A DNA stretch of 64,000 nucleotides from JAFIEN01 sp051859505. GTDB taxonomy: Bacteria; Pseudomonadota; Alphaproteobacteria; Rhodobacterales; Rhodobacteraceae. Numbering within the stretch: position 1 is the stretch's first letter; every line of letters starts with the position of its first letter. A model generated the notes under the pieces. That model did not search any database. It saw nothing but the letters and a program-made list of their open reading frames with translations, and was not told the DNA's origin. Shown piece by piece: positions 44,446 to 52,462 of this stretch. The translations under genes and the position numbers were made by a program. The stretch spans positions 30,632 to 94,631 of the forward strand of contig JBHYFN010000013.1 of the NCBI GenBank assembly GCA_051859505.1. Reading direction: 5' to 3'.

Positions 44446-44662
44446 AGTGCTTGGGCGGCCCCTGGGCGGTCCTTGAGCGGTCCTTCGGGCGGTCCGGCGG
44501 GGGCGGAGGTGCCGAAACCGGCCCGGACCCGTCCTGCCCGGGGGGGCATCTTCGCTTCGGCGGGAAATTTTCTGCAGGGCTGCGGGAATGGTTTTCCCGT
44601 TTCGGGCGTTTCCATGGCATCGTCCCCACTCAGGCGGGACTTTCGCACAGAAAGGAACGAAC

Positions 44663-45052
44663 ATGACCGACAGGATCGACAAACCCTCGCTCAGCCGTCG
44701 CCAGCTGCTGGCCCGGCTCGGTCTTGCCGCAGGTGCCGCCTATACCGCCCCTGCGCTTCTGGACATGACGCCCGCTGCGCATGCGTCCTCGCCGTCGCGC
44801 GCCTCGCGGCCGTCCCGCCCGTCCCGGCCCGCTCGGCCCAATCGCCCGTCCCGGCCCTCGCGGCCTTCGCGGCCCGCTCGGCCCAACCGCCCGTCCCGGC
44901 CTTCGCGCCCGTCCCGGCCTTCGCGCCCGTCGCGGCCCCGGACCAACCAGCCGCGCAATACCAATACCTCGCGCCCGTCGCGGCCGCGGCAATCGGGTCA
45001 GGCGCCGCAGGACATGCCGCTCTGGCTGCAGAAACTGCTTGGGCTGGCCTGA
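44663..45052 (+). CDS. Tat-exported Ser-Arg-Pro repeat peptide (candidate modified-peptide precursor)
   Basis: 129 residues. Twin-arginine leader: SRRQLLARLGLAAGAAYTAP, with cleavage predicted after AHA at residue 41. The mature part starts SSPSRASRPSRPSRP and continues as about 20 triplets of (Ser/Ala/Asn)-Arg-Pro, including a 15-residue unit SRPSRPSRPARPNRP repeated in tandem. It ends with a short amphipathic helix (PLWLQKLLGLA). Residues 41-50 (ASSPSRASRP) are identical, at the same position, to those of the subtilase at 46296-47669. AAAGGA precedes the ATG. It lies 4 bases before the HPr-kinase/PqqD gene, so the two are coupled. No known family was recognised. Confidence 0.8.
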   Translation: MTDRIDKPSLSRRQLLARLGLAAGAAYTAPALLDMTPAAHASSPSRASRPSRPSRPARPNRPSRPSRPSRPARPNRPSRPSRPSRPSRPSRPRTNQPRNTNTSRPSRPRQSGQAPQDMPLWLQKLLGLA

Positions 45053-45056
45053 GCCC

Positions 45057-46268
45057 ATGGGCCGCGACACAATCCGCAGGGCGACCGCGATCGCCCTTTC
45101 CTTCCCGGGCCTGTCGCGGCCCGTTCTGCTGCAGGATGCGCCGGAGGTTCTGGAGCATCTGCAGACCACCCTGCACGACTGGAACCCGACGCATCTGGCA
45201 CAAGGCGCCGGGGCGCAGGCCGTGTCGCGTCTGCGCCGGGCGGGCGGGGCCTATTCCATCGCTTCGGCCTTTCTCGACGAGCCTCTGGTCGTCGATACCG
45301 CCGCAAGCGCCCTTTGCGGCGTGATTGCCGATCTGGCGCAATGCTGGATCGAGGATCGTCCCGGCGAGATCACGCTGCATGCGGGCGGCGTGATCGTGAA
45401 AGGGCGCGCCATCGCCTTTGCCGGCGAGGCGCGGGCGGGAAAAAGCACGCTGATGGCGCGTCTGACCGCCGAACCCTGGGCAGAGGTTCTGTGCGACGAT
45501 GTCCTGCCCCTGTCGCCTGCAGGCGAGGCGGTGGGCCTTGGCATCCCGCCCCGCCTGCGCCTGCCCCTGCCGCCCGGATCCAGCCAGCTGTTCCGCGACC
45601 ATCTGGACCGCCACCCCGGCCCCCGCGACCGGCTTTACGCCTATCTTGATGCGGCTCAGGTGGCGGCGCATGGCACGCGCGCGCCGCTTGCGGCCTATGT
45701 CGTGCTGACCCGCCAACCGGGCGCCCCGGCCCGGCTTCATGCCCTAAACCCCGCCGATCGCGCGACCGAGATCCTGCGCCGCAACATGGCCGATCCGGGC
45801 ACCGACGGGCAGATCCTTGACCGCGCCGGCCAGATCGCCTCCTCCGTGCGGATGCTGCGGCTTGTCTATTCGGATCTCGAAGAGGCGGTCGGCCTGATCC
45901 GCCATGCCTTCGACACCGATACCTTTCCCGAGCACGAGGTTCTGCCCCCCCTGCCCTCCGAGGCCCTGCCCCAGGCCCTGCCGGCGCTTGATCTGGCGCC
46001 GGACGAGGTCTGGAGCCGGGCCGAAGGGGTGGGGCTGCGCCGCCGGGGGGGCAGCGTGTTCCTGTGGAAAGCCTCGACCAATGCGCTGTTCCATCTGAAC
46101 AGCGTGGCGGCCGCGGTCTGGACCCTGCTGGAACAGCCCGACAGCGCCCAAGGCATCGCCGCGATCCTTTCGACCGCCTTTCCCGACGTGGCAGAAGAGG
46201 CGATCCTTGCCGACAGCCTGCTGCTGCTGGGCCAGCTTGCCGCCGCCGAACTGATCCGCCCCGCCTGA
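45057..46268 (+). CDS. HPr kinase-like ATPase fused to a PqqD (peptide-recognition) domain
   Basis: 403 residues. Residues about 105-290 have the HprK-type nucleotide fold: LHAGGVIVKGRAIAFAGEAR, then AGKSTLMARL (Walker A, Lys129), with acidic CDDVLPLSP (147-148) as a Walker B-like site. Residues about 325-400 form a PqqD-like domain (VFLWKASTNALFHLNSVAAA), the fold used as a leader-peptide recognition element in ribosomal peptide pathways. HPr-kinase-like enzymes of lasso-peptide clusters phosphorylate serine in their precursor. The upstream gene encodes a serine-rich repeat peptide 4 bases away, so a kinase acting on it is plausible but unproven. No membrane segment is present; predicted cytoplasmic. 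Confidence 0.85.
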   Translation: MGRDTIRRATAIALSFPGLSRPVLLQDAPEVLEHLQTTLHDWNPTHLAQGAGAQAVSRLRRAGGAYSIASAFLDEPLVVDTAASALCGVIADLAQCWIEDRPGEITLHAGGVIVKGRAIAFAGEARAGKSTLMARLTAEPWAEVLCDDVLPLSPAGEAVGLGIPPRLRLPLPPGSSQLFRDHLDRHPGPRDRLYAYLDAAQVAAHGTRAPLAAYVVLTRQPGAPARLHALNPADRATEILRRNMADPGTDGQILDRAGQIASSVRMLRLVYSDLEEAVGLIRHAFDTDTFPEHEVLPPLPSEALPQALPALDLAPDEVWSRAEGVGLRRRGGSVFLWKASTNALFHLNSVAAAVWTLLEQPDSAQGIAAILSTAFPDVAEEAILADSLLLLGQLAAAELIRPA

Positions 46269-46295
46269 ACGGCGGCGGGCCGCGCCGCGCTGCCG

Positions 46296-47669
46296 CTAGT
46301 CTCCGCTGACCGAAAAGAGCGACGCCTCGTCGGCGCTGCAGGTGCCCGGCGCGGTCAGGATGCCGTGGCCATAGACCGGATCGAAGCCCGCCTCGCCGAT
46401 GTCGCGGGCGCAGCGGAACAGAAGCTCCGACGCCTCGTCGGGCGTGAGGTCGGGGGCGCGCAGCCGCTCGACCGCAAGGGCGGCGGTCACGAAGGGGGCG
46501 GCATAGGACGTGCCCGAGCGCAACCGCCCGCCCGAGATCGAGGCCGCCGTCCAGATGTTCACGCCGGGTGCCGCCAGCATCACATAGGGCCCCTGGTTGG
46601 CCTGCCGGTAGACCCGCCCCTCGCTGTCGACCGCCGTCACCGCGATGACCTGGGGCCAGGCGGCGGGATAGGCGGGTTCGGCCCCGGCGCCGCCGTTGCC
46701 GGCAGCGGCCACGAGGGCGATCCCGCTGTCATGCGCGCGGGCGACCATCTCTTCCAGCACGGCATTGGGCGGGCCCGAGAAGGACAGGTTGATCACATCG
46801 ACCTGTTCCTCGATCAGGATGTTGAAGGCCTCGACGATGGAAAAGGCATCCGCCGCATCCTCGGCCCCGCGGCGATGGAAGGCCTCGACCGCGATCAGCT
46901 CGGCATCCGGCAGAAGGCCGGGCACCCGCCCCTCGACCGAGCCGACCAGAATCGCGGCGATCGCCGTGCCGTGCTGGCGGCTGGCCGCGTCGCGGGTGCC
47001 AAGGTCGATCTGCTCGACCCTGAGCCGCCGGTCGGCAAGGGCGGGGTGATCGACATTGACGCCGGTGTCGATCATCCCGATCCGGGGCCGCATCGCGCTT
47101 GGCCAGCCCGACCAGCCGATCATCGCATGGGCCAGGCAATCGGCGCCATCGCAGAGCATCTCTTCGGGCCGGTAAAGGGTATTGGCATCGGCCAGCGCGC
47201 CCGGCACCAATGCGCTCAGCTCCGCCACGGCCTCTTGCAGGCTGCGGCCCGGCGGCAGCGACAGCCGCGTCACCCGCCCGTCAAGCGCGCTACTGTCGCG
47301 TTCCGCGATCACGCCGAAACCGGCGGCGATCAACGTCTCGAGCGACACGCCGGCCGGCACAAGCGCCACGATCTCGGGCGGGGGTGCGGGCAGCCGCGGG
47401 GCGGCCTGCTGCTGCGGGGCCGTGCGGGGCGCGGTCTGCTGGCGGGGCTGGTTGGACGACCGCGAGGGGCGCGAGGGGCGGGAGGGTCTTGACGGGCGCG
47501 AGGGGCGTGACGGGCGTGACGGGCGCGAAGCCCGTGACGGCGAAGAGGCCCTTGCCAGGCCAAGCCCGGTCAGCACCGGGGCCACATAGGCCATCCCCGC
47601 GCCCAGCCCGATCCGCCGCAGCATCGCGCGCCGGCTTGCGTTCGGGGTCGTTCTGTCGTCATCAGCCAT
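46296..47669 (-). CDS. Tat-exported S8 family serine peptidase (subtilase) with Ser-Arg-Pro linker
   Basis: 457 residues. Twin-arginine leader ASRRAMLRRIGLGAGMAYVA with cleavage after residue 41, then a linker of (Ser-Arg-Pro) repeats (residues 42-71) and a Gln/Pro segment. A small prodomain-like region (about 98-170) precedes the subtilisin domain: Asp201 in GMIDTGVNVDHP, His233 in SRQHGTAIAAIL, oxyanion Asn325 in AAAGNGGAG and Ser388 in RSGTSYAAPFV, so the triad is complete. The leader and ASSPSRASRP match the repeat peptide gene. It is convergent with the kinase/PqqD gene (27 bases) and divergent from the ECF sigma factor gene. Confidence 0.9.
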   Translation of the reverse strand: MADDDRTTPNASRRAMLRRIGLGAGMAYVAPVLTGLGLARASSPSRASRPSRPSRPSRPSRPSRPSRPSRSSNQPRQQTAPRTAPQQQAAPRLPAPPPEIVALVPAGVSLETLIAAGFGVIAERDSSALDGRVTRLSLPPGRSLQEAVAELSALVPGALADANTLYRPEEMLCDGADCLAHAMIGWSGWPSAMRPRIGMIDTGVNVDHPALADRRLRVEQIDLGTRDAASRQHGTAIAAILVGSVEGRVPGLLPDAELIAVEAFHRRGAEDAADAFSIVEAFNILIEEQVDVINLSFSGPPNAVLEEMVARAHDSGIALVAAAGNGGAGAEPAYPAAWPQVIAVTAVDSEGRVYRQANQGPYVMLAAPGVNIWTAASISGGRLRSGTSYAAPFVTAALAVERLRAPDLTPDEASELLFRCARDIGEAGFDPVYGHGILTAPGTCSADEASLFSVSGD

Positions 47670-47824
47670 CGTTTCAATCCAATGCGCAGGGGCCTGCCCG
47701 GTGCGGCCCGTCCGGAAAGACAACGAACCGGCGGGCAGCTTTATTCGTTTTTCTTCCGACTGCAGGGAATATATCCTCGACCCCTGCCGTTTCACAGGCA
47801 GCAAACAGACGAAAGCACCGACCC

Positions 47825-48346
47825 GTGACCCAGAGTATCGAGGCCGAGATCGTCGCCCTTCTGCCCCGGCTGCGCCGCTTTGCCCGCAGCCTGACAGGGG
47901 CGCAGGATACGGCCGACGACCTTGTCCAGACCGGCGTTGAAAAGGCCCTGCGGCGGCTGGACAGCTTTGCCCCGGGCACGCGGCTGGATCACTGGATGTT
48001 CCGCATCCTGCGCAATGCCTGGATCGACACGATCCGCGCCCGGCGCGAGACGGGCCCGCTGGATGCCGAAATGTCCGAGGCCATCCCCGGCGAGGACGGG
48101 CGGCGCACCACCGAGGCGCATCTTGCCCTGGCCGAGGTGCGCCGCGCGATGGACGCCCTGCCCGAGGATCAGCGCGTGATCCTCACCCTCGTCTGCATCG
48201 AGGGGCTGCGCTACCGCGAGGCGGCCGAGGTGCTGGAGATACCGGAAGGAACGGTGATGAGCCGGCTGTCGCGGGCGCGGCTGGCCCTGATGGCTCGGCT
48301 TGAAGCGCCCCGTAGCATGACCCGCAAGGAAGGGATCGCAGAATGA
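47825..48346 (+). CDS. ECF-type RNA polymerase sigma factor
   Basis: 173 residues from a GTG start. Region 2 contains LPRLRRFARSLTGAQDTADD and LDHWMFRILRNAWIDTIRAR; region 4 contains LPEDQRVILTLVCIEGLRYR and IPEGTVMSRLSRARLALMAR, the helix-turn-helix that reads the -35 element. It overlaps the downstream anti-sigma gene by ATGA. It is divergent from the subtilase gene across 155 bases, suggesting control of the peptidase/peptide cassette; the recognised promoter could not be identified. Confidence 0.93.
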   Translation: MTQSIEAEIVALLPRLRRFARSLTGAQDTADDLVQTGVEKALRRLDSFAPGTRLDHWMFRILRNAWIDTIRARRETGPLDAEMSEAIPGEDGRRTTEAHLALAEVRRAMDALPEDQRVILTLVCIEGLRYREAAEVLEIPEGTVMSRLSRARLALMARLEAPRSMTRKEGIAE

Positions 48347-49110
48347 CCCGGCCCGATGAAGTGAGAGACGAGATGCTGATGGCCCTTGCCGACAACGAAC
48401 TGGGCGAAGCCGAAGCGATGGCCCTGCGCCGGGTCATCGCCACTGATCCCGCCCTCGCCCGGCGCTATGAGGGCTTTGCGCAGGGCCGCGCGCTTCTGCA
48501 AGAGGCCTTCCCCCCCGAACCCGTGCCCGAGGCGCTGGTCGCCGCCGTCCGCCGCGCCGCTTCCGATATCGGGGCAGATATCGTGGCCGAGGGGCCGGCA
48601 GCGGAGGGGAGCGAGGCCCCCGGCAAGGTCATCCCCCTGCCCCGCCAGAGCAGCCGCAGGGCCAGCGCGCCTGCGGGCGTTCCGGGCTGGGGCCTGGCGC
48701 TGGCGGCCTCGGTCGTGCTGGCGGTGGGGGCCTTCTGGGCCGGCCGCAGCAGCCTGCCCACCGGCCCCGCGCCCGAGGCTGGGGCCGCCTTCGCCGCCGC
48801 CGCCCTGTCGCAAAGCCTGACGGGCGAGGCGGTCACGCTGGCCGATGGCCGCACCGCCCGCGCGCTGGCCAGTTTCGAAACCGAGATCGGCCTCTGCCGC
48901 CTGATCGGGATCGAGGACAGCCGCCAGATCGCCTGCCGCGCCGAGGGATCGCAGGACTGGACCCTCGCGCTCAGCATCGCATCGGGCGAAGGTGGCGGCT
49001 TCGTGCCCGCCTCCGACAGTGTCGCGCCGGTGATCGACCAGATGCTTGACGCGCTTGGCGCCGGTCCGAACCTTGGCCCCGAGGATGAGGCCGGCGCATT
49101 GGGCCTCTGA
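48343..49110 (+). CDS. Anti-sigma factor (membrane-spanning, FecR/RskA-like organisation)
   Basis: 255 residues. The N-terminal cytoplasmic domain (MTRPDEVRDEMLMALADNEL, DPALARRYEGFAQGRALLQE) is a short anti-sigma helical bundle without the zinc HxxxCxxC motif. A single membrane helix (WGLALAASVVLAVGAFWAG, about 120-138) is followed by a periplasmic domain of about 115 residues with two cysteines (EIGLCRLIG, RQIACRAEG). The 4-base overlap with the sigma gene is the usual arrangement. It would hold the sigma factor inactive until a periplasmic signal arrives. Confidence 0.88.
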   Translation: MTRPDEVRDEMLMALADNELGEAEAMALRRVIATDPALARRYEGFAQGRALLQEAFPPEPVPEALVAAVRRAASDIGADIVAEGPAAEGSEAPGKVIPLPRQSSRRASAPAGVPGWGLALAASVVLAVGAFWAGRSSLPTGPAPEAGAAFAAAALSQSLTGEAVTLADGRTARALASFETEIGLCRLIGIEDSRQIACRAEGSQDWTLALSIASGEGGGFVPASDSVAPVIDQMLDALGAGPNLGPEDEAGALGL

Positions 49111-49150
49111 CCCGCGGCCGGGCGCGTCATCAGGTGCGCCCGCAGGCCCC

Positions 49151-49819
49151 TCACTCCGCCGCGCTGGCGGGGTGGGTTGGCGCATTGCTCGGGCGGAACC
49201 AGCGCCGCAGCTCGGCCGCCAGAACCGACGGATGGTCGCCATGCCATTGCAGCGCAAGGCTGAATTCGGGGCCATAGGGCCGGCGGTGGATGGTCCAGCT
49301 CTCGCGCGCTTCAAGATCCAGCCGCGCCGCGAGGAACGGCAGGGTCAGGCGCCAGAGATGGCCGTTGCCGTCAAGGAACGGGTGGATCGCAAAGAACCGC
49401 GCCGTGACCGCGGCCAGCGCCGCGAAAGCCGCATCGCGCCAGGGATCGTCACGGCCCGGGCGATCCTGCCAGAGCTGCCGGATATCGGCCTGAAGCCCGG
49501 CCATGGCCGCCTCGACCTGATCGGCCGCAAGGCAGGTGTCGCGGTAGCGCAGGCCGGGCAGGCGCCGGGTCAGAAAGACGGCGCGCGGGGCGGTGGCGAT
49601 GCTGCTGCCGGCCGTGCCGCGCCAGGTTCCCGCGGCATCGGGCCAGTCGGGCGGGGCCAGCCCCTCGAACAGGTCGTGATGCAGCTTGCGCCCGTCCAGC
49701 AGGGCGGCCAGCCGCGCCTCCTCGGACAGTGCCGCAAGCGTGGCGCGCGCCGCCTCGCAGCGCGCCGCGACAAGCGCGCCGGCCTCTCTCGTGGCGTGGA
49801 AATTGCAGACAACCACCAT
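49151..49819 (-). CDS. Fic family protein
   Basis: 222 residues. The Fic motif is complete: HPFLDGNGHLWR (HPFx(D/E)GNGxxxR), so the catalytic histidine and phosphate-binding loop are present. A preceding flap-like segment lies around ATAPRAVFLTRRLPGLRYRD. Fic enzymes transfer AMP or other phosphate-containing groups to protein hydroxyls. An inhibitory (S/T)xxxE(G/N) helix was not found in either terminus and no antitoxin gene is adjacent. The start at 49819 has AGGTGA upstream. It is divergent from the RTX-Hint gene. Confidence 0.88.
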   Translation of the reverse strand: MVVVCNFHATREAGALVAARCEAARATLAALSEEARLAALLDGRKLHHDLFEGLAPPDWPDAAGTWRGTAGSSIATAPRAVFLTRRLPGLRYRDTCLAADQVEAAMAGLQADIRQLWQDRPGRDDPWRDAAFAALAAVTARFFAIHPFLDGNGHLWRLTLPFLAARLDLEARESWTIHRRPYGPEFSLALQWHGDHPSVLAAELRRWFRPSNAPTHPASAAE

Positions 49820-49963
49820 GCATTCACCTGAACCGACCCGATCCGCCCCATCCTGCATCATTGCAGCGCCATTGTCCCCAATCCGAGCGCGTCGGCCCCA
49901 TGATGTTGCCGCATTTCGATAATATGAAACTTGTCACCAGTTTTCTGACGAGTTGTACCGACC

Positions 49964-51040
49964 ATGTTGATCATCGGAACGAGTGGCGCCGACGTCATTG
50001 ATGGATCCGCCGATCCCGACGAGATCTACGGGCTTGAAGGCGACGATATCCTTTACGGCCACGGCGGCGACGATACGCTTTTCGGCGGCGAGGGGGACGA
50101 CACGCTCTACGGCGGCGCGGGCGATGACATTCTTGATGGGGGTAGCGGGGATGACGTCCTCTGGGGCGGCAGCGGCGCCGATCACTTCATCTTCCGCGAT
50201 GGCTATGGCCATGACGTCATCATGGATTTCGATGTGGACACCGATACCGTCGGGCTGGTCTCGGACGGGGTGACCTATTGGGAGGATGTGCAGGCGCGGC
50301 TGACCGAGGATGACGACGGCACGGCGATCCTGATCCTCGACGATGGATCGACCCTGCGGTTCGAGGGGCTGGGCGTCGACGATCTGCGGCAGGATCACTT
50401 CAACCTGCCCAATGCGCCGGTCTGCTTTGCCCTTGGCACCCGAATCGCCACGCCGCGCGGCGAGATCGCGGTCGAGGCGCTGCGGCCCGGCGATCTGGTC
50501 AAGACGCTGGACGACGGCGCGCAGCCGATCCTCTGGATCGGGCGGCGGCGCACCTGCTTTGGCCATGGCGCGCACCGCCACCAGCCCTTCGTGATCCGCG
50601 CGGGCGCCATGGGCCACGGCCTGCCGCGGGCCGACCTGCGCCTCTCGCCGCAGCATCGCCTGCTGGTGAAGGGGCCCGAGGCGCGCCGCTTCGACAAGGG
50701 CGCGCTGGCCAAGGTCAAGGCGCTGGAGCACCTGGACGGCATCGCGCGGGACAGCGGCTGCACCTCGGTCGAATATTTCCAGATCCTGTTGCCCCGCCAC
50801 GGCCTTATCCTGGCCAATGGCCTCCCGGCCGAGACCTTCCTGCCGCGCCGCTTTGCCCTTGCCAGCCTCGATGCGCCCTCCCGCGCCGAGGTGCTGCGCC
50901 TGATCCCCGCGCTGATCGAGGCGCCCGATACCGGCTACGGCCCGCCGGCCCGGCCGATCCTGTCGCTCAAGGCGATCGCCGCCCTGCAGGCCGAGGCGCT
51001 GGCCACCCTGCCGCCCGATCAGCCGAGCCTCGCCGCGTGA
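49964..51040 (+). CDS. RTX calcium-binding repeat protein with Hint domain
   Basis: 358 residues. Residues about 1-75 hold consecutive RTX nonapeptides (GGxGxDxLx: GHGGDDTLFGGEGDDTLYGG, then AGDDILDGGSGDDVLWGGSG). A short beta domain follows, then a Hint_2 (hedgehog/intein) domain from about residue 148 (VCFALGTRIATPRGEIAVEA) with DLRLSPQHRLLVKGPEA. There is no N-terminal signal, as expected for a type I secretion substrate, but such a signal would be C-terminal and the RTX repeats are N-terminal here. The phospholipase D-like gene starts 13 bases downstream. Function unknown. Confidence 0.85.
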   Translation: MLIIGTSGADVIDGSADPDEIYGLEGDDILYGHGGDDTLFGGEGDDTLYGGAGDDILDGGSGDDVLWGGSGADHFIFRDGYGHDVIMDFDVDTDTVGLVSDGVTYWEDVQARLTEDDDGTAILILDDGSTLRFEGLGVDDLRQDHFNLPNAPVCFALGTRIATPRGEIAVEALRPGDLVKTLDDGAQPILWIGRRRTCFGHGAHRHQPFVIRAGAMGHGLPRADLRLSPQHRLLVKGPEARRFDKGALAKVKALEHLDGIARDSGCTSVEYFQILLPRHGLILANGLPAETFLPRRFALASLDAPSRAEVLRLIPALIEAPDTGYGPPARPILSLKAIAALQAEALATLPPDQPSLAA

Positions 51041-51053
51041 CCGGGGGCTGCCG

Positions 51054-52343
51054 ATGACCGGCGCGATCTTCACCTCGGTCCATGGCGGGGCGGCGCTGCC
51101 CCGCACGGTGCTGGATCTGATCGCGCGCGCGGGGGCCTGCGCCGGGGCCGGGGCGCGGGTCGAGGTTCAGGTCATGTGCTTTGCCTTCACCGATCGCAGC
51201 ATCGCCGCCGCGCTGGTCGATCTGTGCCGCGCCCATCCCGGCCTGACCCTGCGCATCCTTGCCGACTGGAGCCAGAGCGCCCGCGGCGGGGCCAGCGTGC
51301 TTGAAGCCATGGCCGCCGAGGGGCTGCGCAACCTTTTCATCAAGTTCAAGCTCGACATCCCCTATCAGGCCGATCCAGAGGGGCGGCTGCGCTACAGCTA
51401 TGCGGCCAGCCTCGGGATGCTGCATCACAAGACGCTTCTGGTGGTCGTGGACGGACAGGCCGAGGTGATGAGCCTGGGCAGCTACAACTGGACGATGCGG
51501 GGCCGGCAGGCCTATGAAAACACGCTCCTTCTGGACGATCCTGCGGTGCTTGGCCCTTTCGCGGCCGAATTCGCGGCGCTCTGGTCCGACCATCGGCTTT
51601 CGGGAACGACCGAGCGGACCCGCGCGATCATGGCGCGCCTGCGCGAGGATGCGGCACAGGGTCACGATCTGCGCGATCCTCTGCGGCTGGCCGATGTGCT
51701 GGGGATCGCCGACGCGCCGCCGCCCGGCCCCCCCGGCCGCCGGCGGACGGCCGACGGGCCCGTCATGGTGGCCTTTTCGGGCCGCTGCCCGGCACGCCTT
51801 GCGGCCCTTGCCGGCCATGCCCCGGAGAACGACCGGCGCAGCCTCGATCTGCTGCGCCCCTCGGGCAAGCGCAGGCCCGCGCCCCTGACGCTCAACACCC
51901 TCGCGCTCGAGGCGATCCGCTCGGTGCCCGAGGGGGCGCAGCTGAAGCTCGCGATCTATGCGCTGTCGACCCGGGTGCCGGAATTCGCGGCCCTGCTCGA
52001 GGCCGCGCGCCGCGGGGTGCGGGTGCAGATCCTGCTGGACGGCACCATCGGGGCGCGGATGGCGCGGGGGCTTGCGGCGCTTTGCGCGCGCGAGGGGCTG
52101 ACGATCGACATCGCCACCACGCGCCGCCGGATGCATCAGAAATACCTCTGCTGCCCTGAAACCGGCCTTGTCCTCAGCGGGACGGCGAACATGACCGAGG
52201 ATGCCACGACCCGCCATTCGGATCACCGCATCCTGTGGCGCGATGCGCCCGATCTGGCCCGCGCCTTTGCCGAGGATTTCGACGTGATCCGCGCCCGCCT
52301 TGTGCACCAGCCCCGGACGGCCGAAAGCGCGCAGGCCGCCTGA
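51054..52343 (+). CDS. Phospholipase D-like domain protein
   Basis: 429 residues with two HKD-type half-sites. The first is LHHKTLLVVVDG with downstream SLGSYNWTMRG; the second is MHQKYLCCPETG with LVLSGTANMTED. Paired half-sites form one active centre in PLD-family phosphodiesterases and nucleases. The first motif has six rather than four residues between Lys and Asp. No signal peptide or membrane helix is seen. It follows the RTX-Hint gene by 13 bases and is probably co-transcribed. Substrate (lipid or nucleic acid) is not determined. Confidence 0.83.
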   Translation: MTGAIFTSVHGGAALPRTVLDLIARAGACAGAGARVEVQVMCFAFTDRSIAAALVDLCRAHPGLTLRILADWSQSARGGASVLEAMAAEGLRNLFIKFKLDIPYQADPEGRLRYSYAASLGMLHHKTLLVVVDGQAEVMSLGSYNWTMRGRQAYENTLLLDDPAVLGPFAAEFAALWSDHRLSGTTERTRAIMARLREDAAQGHDLRDPLRLADVLGIADAPPPGPPGRRRTADGPVMVAFSGRCPARLAALAGHAPENDRRSLDLLRPSGKRRPAPLTLNTLALEAIRSVPEGAQLKLAIYALSTRVPEFAALLEAARRGVRVQILLDGTIGARMARGLAALCAREGLTIDIATTRRRMHQKYLCCPETGLVLSGTANMTEDATTRHSDHRILWRDAPDLARAFAEDFDVIRARLVHQPRTAESAQAA

Positions 52344-52462
52344 GCGCCTGGCAGGCCCTGCCCCTGCCCCTGACCGCCCCCGACCTCTGAATTCTGTTGT
52401 GACGCCCGCCCCGACGGGCCACAGGTCCACCCCCGCCTTGGTCCAGCACTCCCGAAAAGGGT

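Noticed and set aside
44740..44964. Gly-Arg-Asp/Glu-rich reading frame opposite the Ser-Arg-Pro peptide gene
   Set aside because: It is the complementary reading of the SRP codon repeat. It has no ribosome site or family similarity, while the plus-strand frame has a Tat leader and a ribosome site.
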